Source: Victivallales bacterium
Lineage (GTDB): Bacteria > Verrucomicrobiota > Lentisphaeria > Victivallales > Victivallaceae
Assembly (NCBI GenBank): GCA_019038735.1
Contig: JAHOYW010000002.1
Coordinates: 1 to 12,823, forward strand
DNA: 12,823 bases
Direction: 5' to 3'
Positions 1 to 7,465 of this stretch are shown here, piece after piece (position 1 is the stretch's first letter; each line of letters starts with the position of its first letter). Both the position numbers and the translations under genes were made by a program. The notes beneath the pieces were generated by a model. The model was not told where the DNA came from. It did no database searches and saw only the letters and a program-made list of their open reading frames with translations.

Positions 1-653
1 GGGTAATATACAGTGTTGGCGCGCATGTTGCGCAGGTCGATGTCATCGACTTCTGTGCCGAATAAATATGAGAAAGTAGAATTTAAATCTTCAATCCCTT
101 CCATGTGATTTTGGTCAAGGGTAAAAACATTATTAAAACCAGAATCCGCTGTAGCTTTTACCAATTCCGCAGCGGCAAGCATAGTGCCAGGTAGATTTTG
201 CGCAAAATTGTCGTTTACTTGCGTTAAGTTTGATGTCTTCATATAGATGTATTCGCCGTTAGCGCCTTCATTTAAACTTTCAGAATCATTGATATAATTT
301 AATTGCAGATCCAGAAGCGTTCCTGTAATATCGTCCGCACCATTCTGCCAGAGAATGACTTCATCATTCGCGGTGAAGGCATAATCATCAATAATATCAT
401 TCGGGTCGTCGTTGCCGTCTCGTGTACCGTAATTCCAGTAGTATATATTGTCGCCATCGCCGCCAAGCGCATTGAAACTGCGTGAAGCGAGTTCCGCATT
501 TCCCTTTGCTTGAATAAACGCGCGGATATTTGAAATACCCAATCCGGAAATGAAAATCAAGCCCAGCATGATAACCAGAATCGGAATCAGGCAGATACAC
601 AGCTCCATAATAGCCTGTCCCTGCTGTTTCGATGATTTTATTTGATTTTTCAT
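1..653 (-). CDS. TadE-like pseudopilin-type protein, 3' end cut off by the window edge
   Basis: The minus frame opens at an ATG at 651-653 and stays open to base 1, giving 217 visible residues; the stop lies outside the window. The N-terminus is a short basic stretch, then G12|QAIME with glutamate at +5 after the glycine, then a hydrophobic helix at about residues 18-40. This is the layout of TadE/TadF pseudopilins cleaved by a prepilin peptidase. The rest is polar and rich in Asn and Asp, with no domain I recognise. A GAGGA ribosome-binding site at 662-666 sits 8 bases before the ATG. The start is 14 bases after the stop of the 619-residue TadG-like gene, so the two are probably co-transcribed. 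The family call rests on the N-terminus only. The protein is probably exported and membrane-anchored by this helix, as a minor component of a Tad/Flp apparatus. Confidence 0.72.
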   Translation of the reverse strand, partial: MKNQIKSSKQQGQAIMELCICLIPILVIMLGLIFISGLGISNIRAFIQAKGNAELASRSFNALGGDGDNIYYWNYGTRDGNDDPNDIIDDYAFTANDEVILWQNGADDITGTLLDLQLNYINDSESLNEGANGEYIYMKTSNLTQVNDNFAQNLPGTMLAAAELVKATADSGFNNVFTLDQNHMEGIEDLNSTFSYLFGTEVDDIDLRNMRANTVYY

Positions 654-667
654 AGTGGCATTCCTCA

Positions 668-2527
668 TTATAGATGCGGTGGACCGATTCTAGTTCCGGG
701 GGATGTTCCGGGTCCAGGACCTCCGGGAGTCCAGCGGCATTGCATTTGTTCGTTAGTTACCAAGTTGCCATTTCTATCGCGTAATATATATTGTTGTCCT
801 AAATAAATTCGTGTATTCCAACCAGCTTCTTCTTCCTCAATTTCGGCATCTTCATCTTCATCACGATTAAGATCAGTGCTCACCCATATCTGCTGAAGCC
901 AGCCGGCTCCTCCCGTATTACTTATGGGATTGTATTTGTAAGCTTCGTCGAAATAAACAGATGGCTCGCCATTACTATGCGTGTAATCATTGTTCCAGCC
1001 AGTTTTACGGAAAGTCGGATCATCAAGTTTCTGTAATGCTGTTAGGTATTGCTGCGTACCTAATGGCGGAGATGAACCCGGATTATGCAAATCATCTATG
1101 CCTGAAAGCCAGATTAAAAACATTTCCAGATTACTGAAACTGACCCGGAGCGGACGAGAACCCTGCATCGAACTTGGGATCAGAGAAACATTATCAAAAA
1201 GAGGTAAGACTATAAGTGCGTTTGTGGGAGGAGAACCATCCGGCAAAGCTCCAAGCACTTTGGCTACCGCGCCTGCGCTACTGCCGTCAGTCGCCGAATC
1301 ATTACCGACTTTCAAGGTACGGCTTGAAGTTTCCTTTATGATATCATCCTTTAAAGCTTGCGCGGCTTTCTCCATCTGATCGCTTCCAGCGTAAGCATGA
1401 TTCGCATTGTAAGGCCTTTCCATTTTACTTTTATACTTATTCATAAGCTTGATGCGCTGGTAGCACTCGGCATAAGCTGTCGCGCCGCCGTAAAACATGC
1501 TCGGCTTTAAGTCGTCTCGCAGAAACATGCCACGACTCCAGTAATTGACACCAGTACCTTCATGGTTGGGACCGTTGTAATTGAGATTTTCTGTTATCCC
1601 ATCGGCGTTGTATTGTGACCATTTGCTGTCGTAAACACACCATTGAATCGGCGCAAGGTCTTCCGGGTCGGCGGAATCAATATTTTCTAAAGCTGAATCA
1701 AGAGTATCTGAGTCCACGGAACTACTGAATCTTATGCCTAAAGTATAAATCTCACTTTCATCAGGGAAAGATGTATGTTCAAAATCAACATTATACCATT
1801 TGCCGTTCCAGTACGCATCAGCGTATTTTATAACTGCGTTCAAGGTTGGATTGCACCATAACTGGCTGTTGACAGCAGTATAAAGCGTGCCGTCATCCAG
1901 CCATGGAGGATCAACGCTTTCTATGCCCGGAAATCGTCCATTGGGACGTACCGCGAGTCCTCGGTCTTTTATGTTTGTCAGCATATTGACATAGGGTTCC
2001 CGCCATTTATAATAATTCAGATAGTCTGCAACATCATCGTAATTATAATACTGGCTTGAGGGATCAAGTTTAATCAGGTAATTATTCAAATCATCATAGG
2101 GGGTTTTCATCCCACTTGTTGTGTATGGATCGTAGATATTTATACCATTATTCTTGGCTGCCTGTTGTGCCGCTCCAAAAGCGATTAATGGACCGCAAAA
2201 TGAAATACGGGACTGCATTTCGGTCAAAGTTTTATTTGCCGAAGCTATTTTATCTTCGTCATTTTCGCCAATTGTCGGGATGTCATCGAGTAAAGTGTCA
2301 GCGGCTTTTACATAATTTATTTCGCCAATGAGGTTAAGGCTGCGAGCCTGCCATTTCGCGGCGGCAAGAGCCGCCGCTTGCTCGGCTGTCTCAAGTTTTA
2401 CTTTGGAGCGGATGATTGAATGCAGGTCGAATAAAAATAAGGTGGCAATCAAGAGGATAATCAAAATGACAATCGCGAAGATCAGAACCTGACCTTGTTC
2501 TTTATGTTTTTTGGAAATAATTTTCAT
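668..2527 (-). CDS. TadG-like Flp pilus assembly protein with a large unrecognised extracytoplasmic region
   Basis: This is a 619-residue protein. A basic N-terminus with the motif QGQVLIF leads into one hydrophobic helix at about residues 15-36. It is followed by the LETAEQAAALAAAKW signature (about 44-58), which resembles the Tad/TadG N-terminal domain, where a membrane helix precedes 'LQnAADaAALA'. Position +5 after G12 is Phe rather than the Glu of TadE/TadF, as expected for a TadG-type protein that is not processed like a pilin. The remaining roughly 560 residues are rich in Tyr, Trp, Asn, Asp and Ser and probably lie outside the membrane. I recognise no catalytic domain there and no von Willebrand A MIDAS motif. 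An acidic cluster (about 556-567) and a Gly/Pro-rich tail (about 601-619) end the protein. The start is secure: a GGAGGG site at 2535-2540 inside the end of the upstream gene, whose TAA directly abuts this ATG. Confidence 0.7.
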   Translation of the reverse strand: MKIISKKHKEQGQVLIFAIVILIILLIATLFLFDLHSIIRSKVKLETAEQAAALAAAKWQARSLNLIGEINYVKAADTLLDDIPTIGENDEDKIASANKTLTEMQSRISFCGPLIAFGAAQQAAKNNGINIYDPYTTSGMKTPYDDLNNYLIKLDPSSQYYNYDDVADYLNYYKWREPYVNMLTNIKDRGLAVRPNGRFPGIESVDPPWLDDGTLYTAVNSQLWCNPTLNAVIKYADAYWNGKWYNVDFEHTSFPDESEIYTLGIRFSSSVDSDTLDSALENIDSADPEDLAPIQWCVYDSKWSQYNADGITENLNYNGPNHEGTGVNYWSRGMFLRDDLKPSMFYGGATAYAECYQRIKLMNKYKSKMERPYNANHAYAGSDQMEKAAQALKDDIIKETSSRTLKVGNDSATDGSSAGAVAKVLGALPDGSPPTNALIVLPLFDNVSLIPSSMQGSRPLRVSFSNLEMFLIWLSGIDDLHNPGSSPPLGTQQYLTALQKLDDPTFRKTGWNNDYTHSNGEPSVYFDEAYKYNPISNTGGAGWLQQIWVSTDLNRDEDEDAEIEEEEAGWNTRIYLGQQYILRDRNGNLVTNEQMQCRWTPGGPGPGTSPGTRIGPPHL

Positions 2528-3082
2528 TTAATCACCCTCCAGATACAAGCTCGAATGATTAAAGGAATTTGCTTCTCCAGAAGGATTTGCTTCAGTCGCT
2601 CCGCCGAGAAACAAGCTTAAGTTTTCGCTAAGCAAAGGCATGTTTTTCACCCTGATTGTGCCGCGAACACTATTGGTGCCGGTCTCAGAATAATTTATTT
2701 CAATAATAGGAGTGTCGCTGGTAATATTGTCCGGCTCCCAGTACTCAAAGTTGATGCTTCGTGAACCGTATTGCCCGTAAGACATATATTCTTCAGCGGC
2801 TGTTGAAAGATTGCTCTGGGTAAAAGGCGCAACGGTAGGTACAGCGGACATGTCTCTGCCGGACGCGCCGGTGATTGCCACTCGTGAGGCTCGTTCAATA
2901 ATTGATCTGGAATACCCCAAGCTATAGGCTTTTGTGGTATAGAAAGACGAATATTCAGTCAACATTTGTGCCATTGACCATTGAAATATCTGCATCAAAC
3001 CGAAAAATATCAAGCACAAGAACAGTATGCATATCAATGATTCAAGGATAGTCGCGCCGCGTTCTGCCCTCTTTTTCCGCAT
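2528..3082 (-). CDS. TadE-like pseudopilin-type protein
   Basis: This 184-residue protein has a basic N-terminus, then G9|ATILE with glutamate at +5, then a long hydrophobic helix at about residues 15-38. That is the PF07811-like TadE pattern: prepilin-peptidase cleavage after Gly, with Glu5 needed for pseudopilin assembly. The mature part (about 150 residues) is polar and has no conserved motif I can name. A GAGGT ribosome-binding site at 3090-3094 lies 7 bases before the ATG. It is the first gene of the Tad cluster and follows an A+T-rich leader, so its promoter is probably in 3083-3222. Its stop codon abuts the start of the TadG-like gene, implying tight co-expression. It could equally be called TadF-like; the sequence does not separate the two. 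Confidence 0.72.
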   Translation of the reverse strand: MRKKRAERGATILESLICILFLCLIFFGLMQIFQWSMAQMLTEYSSFYTTKAYSLGYSRSIIERASRVAITGASGRDMSAVPTVAPFTQSNLSTAAEEYMSYGQYGSRSINFEYWEPDNITSDTPIIEINYSETGTNSVRGTIRVKNMPLLSENLSLFLGGATEANPSGEANSFNHSSLYLEGD

Positions 3083-3222
3083 AGTGAAAACCTCAAATAT
3101 TTATAGCTATATATAGATATAACGTATCTTTTTTAAATTTATTGTAAATATACTGAAAATAAAATACTTGTTAAAGTATATTTTTACAAGAGAGAATTAC
3201 AAAAGATCCATTGGCTTTTCTC
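3083..3222 (-). promoter_or_regulatory. A+T-rich leader ahead of the Tad cluster, downstream of the transporter
   Basis: These 140 bases separate the transporter stop from the TadE-like start. They contain the inverted repeat described separately (3146-3183), a perfect 10-base palindrome ctatatatag at 3107-3116, and the ribosome-binding site at 3090-3094. A TTTACA box on the minus strand (3143-3148) could be a -35 element, but I find no convincing -10 at 16-18 bases. That a promoter lies here is inferred from gene order and composition and was not read from a clear consensus. Confidence 0.35.
3146..3183. repeat. A+T-rich inverted repeat, 9-base perfect arms
   Basis: The arm aaatatact at 3146-3154 is exactly complementary to agtatattt at 3175-3183, with a 20-base spacer. 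Read on the minus strand, the first-transcribed arm can also pair with an internal AAGTATTTT segment (about 3160-3170) if two bases bulge out, so two alternative hairpins are possible. Each 9-bp arm has only two G/C pairs, so the structures are weak. It could be a poor terminator for the transporter gene (the 3' side is T-rich), a protein-binding site for the Tad promoter, or chance in A+T-rich DNA. Confidence 0.45.
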
Positions 3223-4128
3223 TTATTCTTTTGCGGTGAGGGCGACGCCTCCGAGTACCATGCAGGCACCAACGATACTTAATAATGACATGGATTCGTC
3301 CAGTAATATCCATGCTAGGATAATAGTGAAAACCGGGGTTAGATACTGCGTTATATTCAATAGCGACAGCTTGATTTTGGTTAAGGCCTCCGACCACGCG
3401 AAATAGGCGATTGCGGTGGGGAATATGGAAAGATAAATAATTACCATCCATGTCTCAGTACCTTTTGGGGTGATATAATCATAAGGAACGAACAGTCTTA
3501 CAACAAGCAGTTCGACGGTGGCAGCAAGCATTATCCAGGTGATGGCGACAAAGCCGCCAAGCCGTTTGGTGATTTTTTTGCTGAAAACAGTATAACACGC
3601 CCAGCATAAACCCGCCGCTAATAATACCAGTTCACCTTTTATATGATGAGTCTCAAAGTTTATTCCATCAGGTTTAATTATTCCTATCGCCAGCAAACAG
3701 CCAAGCAAGCCAAGACTTATTCCGATATACTGGAATTTACGGATTTTGTCGCCCATCCAAAGCCCGAGGAAAAGAATCATTATTGGATTCAACTCGATAA
3801 CGAGTGCCGCGTTGATAGCTGTCGCCCATTTCTGACCGGCAAATATTAAGACACTTACCGCGGCGACACCAAGAGCTCCAAGCAAGGCAAGCTCCAGAAT
3901 GTCTTTTGCTTTGACCTTAAAGATTTTATCCCGGTAAAAGACAATGCCGAGAAGAAAAAGTATTCCCGAGCCGATGGAAAAACGTATAAGGGAAATAGTA
4001 ATTGCGTCCACGCTACCGTTTTTCATCAAGTAGCGCGAGCATATAAAAGTAGTGCCCCATAAAAATGAATTCAATAAAGCCCAGAATAAACCTTTTCTGA
4101 AATCAGCTTTTTCTTTCTTGTCATTCAT
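3223..4128 (-). CDS. EamA/DMT-family membrane transporter
   Basis: This 301-residue, very hydrophobic protein has about ten predicted membrane helices in two repeated halves, the usual length and layout of the 10-TM drug/metabolite transporter superfamily. The first half begins with the typical NSFLWGTTFICSRYLM segment (about 16-31) and contains ALVIELNPIMILFLG (about 108-122). The second half starts near residue 165 (LAAGLCWACYTVFSKK) and ends with the family-like segment LTPVFTIILAWILLDE (about 263-278). Substrate cannot be predicted; members export amino acids, nucleosides or other metabolites. It stands alone between structured spacers and is not tightly coupled to either neighbour. No Shine-Dalgarno sequence is visible before the ATG at 4126-4128, which lies 21 bases after a hairpin. 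A glycine or amino-acid link to the upstream gcv genes is possible only by proximity. Confidence 0.85.
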   Translation of the reverse strand: MNDKKEKADFRKGLFWALLNSFLWGTTFICSRYLMKNGSVDAITISLIRFSIGSGILFLLGIVFYRDKIFKVKAKDILELALLGALGVAAVSVLIFAGQKWATAINAALVIELNPIMILFLGLWMGDKIRKFQYIGISLGLLGCLLAIGIIKPDGINFETHHIKGELVLLAAGLCWACYTVFSKKITKRLGGFVAITWIMLAATVELLVVRLFVPYDYITPKGTETWMVIIYLSIFPTAIAYFAWSEALTKIKLSLLNITQYLTPVFTIILAWILLDESMSLLSIVGACMVLGGVALTAKE

Positions 4129-4149
4129 AATATTGAACTTTTGATTTTT

Positions 4150-4229
4150 CGCCTCTAGTGACAGAGGCGGCTACATCATTTTATATTTATTAACATTTCA
4201 CAATGTAGCCACGGCTGTCTCTAGCCGTG
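4150..4229. repeat. REP/BIME-like pair of inverted GTAG-headed hairpins
   Basis: Two hairpins face each other across a 30-base A+T-rich core (4175-4204). The right unit, read on plus, is GTAG (4205-4208), C, then a 7-bp stem CACGGCT/AGCCGTG (4210-4216 with 4223-4229) and loop GTCTCT. The left unit, read on minus, is GTAG (4174-4171), C, then a 7-bp stem CGCCTCT/AGAGGCG and loop GTCACT. The architecture and spacing are identical, the loops differ at one base, and the stems differ in sequence yet both pair perfectly. The inner ends also form an 8-base inverted repeat (4169-4176 with 4203-4210). A GTAG tetranucleotide followed by a hairpin is the known form of REP sequences such as the SMAG elements; inverted pairs are called BIMEs. 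It lies 8 bases after the gcvPB stop. The element identity is inferred from form; no copy number can be seen here. Confidence 0.7.
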
Positions 4230-4237
4230 CTTTCTTT

Positions 4238-5686
4238 TTAAACGTCCGCCAGATTTGGCTTTCTTGCTGCCAGAGTTTCGTCCAGACGTTTTATTGGCGT
4301 TGTTAATGGACATGCTATAATTGATTCAGGGTCGGTATCGACTAGATTCACGATTTCGATTAGAGCTTCTATGAACTCGTCGAGGGTTTCTTTTGATTCT
4401 GTTTCGGTCGGCTCAATCATTAGGGCTTCCGGCACGATTAACGGGAAATACATTGTTGGCGGATGGAAACCACGGTCAATCAGGGCTTTGGCTATATCCA
4501 GAGCGTGAACGCCTTTTTTGGCTTGTGGTGTTGCGGATAATACGCATTCGTGCATACATGGACGATCTACTTGCTGATCGAAATATGGAGCTAATTTTAC
4601 TCTCATATAATTTGCGCTCAATACGGCGTTTTCGCCGACTCGTTTCAGACCTTCGCGACCTAAAGTCAGCATATAGGCATAAGCCCTCAGGATAATTCCG
4701 AAATTACCGTAAAATGGCGCTATATATCCGATGCTGTCCGCGCAATGATAACGTAAAGTATATGTACCGTCATCACGTTTTTGCACTCGTGATACCGGCA
4801 GGTACGGCACCAGACATTCTCCAACTAGGACTGGACCTGAACCCGGTCCGCCGCCGCCGTGCGGCGTGGAAAAGCTTTTATGGATATTGACGTGCATCAC
4901 ATCAAAACCGATAGTTCCGGGCGTAACCCGACCCATAACCGCGTTTTGATTCGCGCCGTCGCAATAATTTAGACCACCAGCTTTATGGACAAGTTCGCAG
5001 ATTTCTTCTATATTCGGGTCGAATAAGCCGAGTGTATTTGGACAAGTAAGCATGAGTCCAGCTGTATCCGGTCCTAAATGACTTTTTAAATCTTCAATAT
5101 CAACATTGCCATTGTCATCGCTGGCAACTGTTTGAGTAATAAAACCACCAACCATTGCGCTGGCGGGATTTGTGCCGTGCGCCGCGTCAGGGATTAATAA
5201 AACTTTTCTAGCGTGATCCTTGCGCCCTTTATGATAAGCCGCCATGAGCATGACGCCGGTGAGTTCGCCGTGTGCTCCAGCCAAAGGCTGCACTGTACAA
5301 TCGCTAAAACCTAAAAGTTCGCAAAGTAAGCGTTGAGTTTCATAGATAACTTCCAGCGCACCCTGCGTCAGAGCTCCGCCGCGGCGCAACTGCGGCAGTA
5401 AAGGGTGCAATTCTGTAAATCCGGGCAAGCTGGCAACACGTTCATTGACCTTTGGATTGTATTTCATCGTACACGATCCCAAAGGATAGAAGTTTGTATC
5501 AACACCCATGTTTTTACGGCTCAATAAGGTATAGTGACGAACAACATCCTGTTCGGAAACTTCCGGTAAATTAGCGGCTTGTTTTCTTTTAAATTTCTCA
5601 GGTACAGCATTCTTTGTCGGAACATCCATTTTAGGTAAAGAGCTTCCTCTACGTCCTTTTTTGCCTTTTTCAAATATCAGCTTCAT
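4238..5686 (-). CDS. gcvPB: Glycine dehydrogenase (decarboxylating) subunit 2, P protein beta subunit
   Basis: This PLP-dependent subunit of the split glycine-cleavage P protein works with GcvPA to decarboxylate glycine and pass the aminomethyl group to the lipoyl arm of GcvH. It has 482 residues, within the usual range for GcvPB. The PLP-binding lysine is K270 in HVNIHKSFSTPHGGGG, where the glycine-rich tract is diagnostic; the more common form is HKTF. Other family blocks are FYPLGSCTMKYNP (66-78), QPLAGAHGELTG (133-144), DAAHGTNPASA (167-177) and YCDGANQNA (241-249). The start ATG overlaps the gcvPA stop in ATGA (5683-5686), indicating translational coupling. The basic N-terminus (KGKKGRRGSS) is compatible with family members and does not look like a signal peptide. 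It is the last gene of the gcv set; no intrinsic terminator with a T-run follows, only the hairpin pair. Confidence 0.97.
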   Translation of the reverse strand: MKLIFEKGKKGRRGSSLPKMDVPTKNAVPEKFKRKQAANLPEVSEQDVVRHYTLLSRKNMGVDTNFYPLGSCTMKYNPKVNERVASLPGFTELHPLLPQLRRGGALTQGALEVIYETQRLLCELLGFSDCTVQPLAGAHGELTGVMLMAAYHKGRKDHARKVLLIPDAAHGTNPASAMVGGFITQTVASDDNGNVDIEDLKSHLGPDTAGLMLTCPNTLGLFDPNIEEICELVHKAGGLNYCDGANQNAVMGRVTPGTIGFDVMHVNIHKSFSTPHGGGGPGSGPVLVGECLVPYLPVSRVQKRDDGTYTLRYHCADSIGYIAPFYGNFGIILRAYAYMLTLGREGLKRVGENAVLSANYMRVKLAPYFDQQVDRPCMHECVLSATPQAKKGVHALDIAKALIDRGFHPPTMYFPLIVPEALMIEPTETESKETLDEFIEALIEIVNLVDTDPESIIACPLTTPIKRLDETLAARKPNLADV

Positions 5687-7017
5687 AGTACGGCCTCCAA
5701 TGCTGTGGCTAAAGATTTTATTTCTTCTTTAGTCCGTTTTTCGGTAAGCGCGACTAATAATTGATTTTTTCTGTCAGGATAATAACGTCCAAGTGGGAAT
5801 CCAGCAGCAAATCCTTTGTCAATCAGTTTCCCGACGACTTCCGCCGCATCGCATGGCAGTTGAATAACAAATTCATTAAAGAAGGCTTCTCCGCCGACAG
5901 CTTCGACACCATCTATGGCTAAAAGCAATTCTCTGGCATAAGCAGCTTTTGAAGCGCAAAGCTCCGCGAGTTGGATAAAACCTTCTTTTCCTATACAAGA
6001 CATATACACTAGGGCGTTTAAAGCACAAAGACTTTCGTTAGAGCAGATGTTTGACATCGCGCTCTCACGACGAATATGTTGTTCACGTGTTTGGAGAGTT
6101 AGAACAAAGCCGTCTTTATCTTCAGAGTCAACTGTTCGCCCGCAGACTCTGCCCGGCATTTTACGCATAAGTTTAGTTGTTACTGCCATAATCCCCAGAT
6201 AAGGACCGCCGAAGTTAAGGCTGTTTCCAAGACTCTGACCTTCCGCCGTAACAATATCAAAACCGAGTTCACCCGGAGGTGTTAGAAGTGCTAGAGAGAT
6301 TGGATAGGTCGAACAAACTGACAAAGCTTTTTTCGCATGGACTTTTTCATTGAATTTTTCCCATGCCTCAATAGTGCCGAAAAAGTTTGGATATTGGACG
6401 ATAACGCAAGCTGTTCTGTCACTTACGGCATCCAGCAATGCTTTTTGACTGGAATCATCCACGCCGGACGGGATTTGAATTAATTCTATATTTAGATTGG
6501 AACTATAGGCGTAAAGCATTTCGCGAAAAATTGGTGAAACTGCTTCGGAGACTACAACCTGCCGACGGCGTGTCGAGCGAATTGCCAGCATCATCGCTTC
6601 AAACAAAGCTGTACCGCCATCATATAAAGAGGCGTTTGATACCGGCATGCCGGTTAAACGACAGATCATTGACTGGTATTCGTATATCGCCTGCAAAGTT
6701 CCCTGCGAAGCTTCCGGCTGATAAGGAGTATATGCCGTATAAAATTCAGAACGGCTGCTTATTTCGCTGACTGCTGCCGGGATAATATGGTCATAGTAAC
6801 CAGCACCGAGAAAAGTATGCAGTTCAGTGGCATTTTTTGATGCTAACTGGCGTAATTTGCTTATTACTTCAAATTCAGACATCCCCTCCGGAATATTTGC
6901 CAATGCCGGTTCAGGAACTACAACCTGAGATTTTCGCCACATATCGGCGAAATCAGTACAGCCAATTGTTTCAAACATTGCCTGTTGATCTTCTTTTGTA
7001 TTTGCGATATACGGCAC
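5683..7017 (-). CDS. gcvPA: Glycine dehydrogenase (decarboxylating) subunit 1, P protein alpha subunit
   Basis: This 444-residue protein matches the usual GcvPA length. It corresponds to the N-terminal half of single-chain GcvP and pairs with GcvPB, which carries the PLP lysine. Strong family blocks are FLGAGYYDHIIP (69-80), EFYTAYTPYQPEASQG (91-106), IYEYQSMICRLTGMPVSNAS (111-130) and LYDGGTALFEA (131-141). A GGGAG ribosome-binding site at 7023-7027 lies 5 bases before the ATG, and the gap after gcvH is 21 bases. The end overlaps gcvPB by four bases. Split P protein is common in Firmicutes, archaea and several other phyla, whereas Proteobacteria such as E. coli have a fused GcvP. The reaction is cytoplasmic: glycine + lipoyl-GcvH gives aminomethyl-GcvH + CO2. 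Confidence 0.97.
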   Translation of the reverse strand: MPYIANTKEDQQAMFETIGCTDFADMWRKSQVVVPEPALANIPEGMSEFEVISKLRQLASKNATELHTFLGAGYYDHIIPAAVSEISSRSEFYTAYTPYQPEASQGTLQAIYEYQSMICRLTGMPVSNASLYDGGTALFEAMMLAIRSTRRRQVVVSEAVSPIFREMLYAYSSNLNIELIQIPSGVDDSSQKALLDAVSDRTACVIVQYPNFFGTIEAWEKFNEKVHAKKALSVCSTYPISLALLTPPGELGFDIVTAEGQSLGNSLNFGGPYLGIMAVTTKLMRKMPGRVCGRTVDSEDKDGFVLTLQTREQHIRRESAMSNICSNESLCALNALVYMSCIGKEGFIQLAELCASKAAYARELLLAIDGVEAVGGEAFFNEFVIQLPCDAAEVVGKLIDKGFAAGFPLGRYYPDRKNQLLVALTEKRTKEEIKSLATALEAVL

Positions 7018-7038
7018 ATTGTCTCCCAGTTTTATTTT

Positions 7039-7416
7039 TTAATCAAGTGACTTAAGGTATTTTACGTAAGCGTCCGGAGTCATCATATCACCAATCTCAG
7101 CCACGTCAATGTTGGCAAGTTTGCAAATCCAGCCTTCTTTTTCGGCTGATTCATTGATTAAACCTGGATTATCTTCCAATTCAGCGTTTACTTCCGTAAC
7201 TGTTCCGCCAATTGGTGAATAAACATCTGACGCCGCTTTAACGGATTCAATCACTCCAATCGTATCACCAACAGTTACATCATCTTCTTCTATAGGGAGT
7301 TCTACATAAGTAATATCCCCGAGTTCTTCGGCAGCGTACTCAGAAATTCCAATTGTTGCTTCATTGTCTTTAATCATTATCCATTCGTGAGCTTCTGAAT
7401 AATATTTCATTTTCAT
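7039..7416 (-). CDS. gcvH: Glycine cleavage system H protein (lipoyl carrier)
   Basis: This small acidic lipoyl-domain protein shuttles the aminomethyl group from the P protein to the T protein. The lipoylation motif GVIESVKAASDVYSP is intact, with the modified lysine at residue 60 counted from the start used here. The N-terminus KYYSEAHEWI is the classic H-protein beginning, and the length (125 residues) is normal. The frame extends to an ATG at 7420-7422, but AGGA at 7422-7425 would then overlap the start codon. The ATG at 7414-7416 is 5 bases from AGGA and is preferred; the ATG at 7408-7410 (11 bases away) is a second option. An 87 to 93 base gap separates it from gcvT and carries a candidate promoter. 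No lipoate-attachment enzyme gene is in the window. Confidence 0.96.
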   Translation of the reverse strand: MKMKYYSEAHEWIMIKDNEATIGISEYAAEELGDITYVELPIEEDDVTVGDTIGVIESVKAASDVYSPIGGTVTEVNAELEDNPGLINESAEKEGWICKLANIDVAEIGDMMTPDAYVKYLKSLD

Positions 7417-7421
7417 ATCCA

Positions 7422-7428
7422 TCCTTTG
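7422..7428 (-). promoter_or_regulatory. Ribosome-binding site that decides the gcvH start
   Basis: Minus-strand CAAAGGA (7428-7422) contains AGGA that ends inside the most upstream in-frame ATG. A start there would leave no spacing, while the next ATG (7414-7416) has 5 bases. This supports the shorter gcvH reading. Confidence 0.6.
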
Positions 7429-7465
7429 TAAATTGACTATAAATTTATTTTTTTCCTATGACACG

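Noticed and set aside
397..600. 67-codon minus-strand frame near the left edge
   Set aside because: It overlaps the partial TadE-like frame (1-653), which has the better start, ribosome-binding site and pilin-type N-terminus.
990..1379. 129-codon open frame on the plus strand
   Set aside because: Antisense to the TadG-like gene, no recognisable domain and no ribosome-binding site; a shadow frame.
4210..4229. Intrinsic terminator for gcvPB
   Set aside because: The hairpin is well placed after the stop codon, but no T-run follows on the minus strand, so a Rho-independent terminator is not supported.
4150..4229. CRISPR repeat or small RNA gene
   Set aside because: There are only two units, inverted rather than direct, with no spacer series and no promoter or terminator pair around them.
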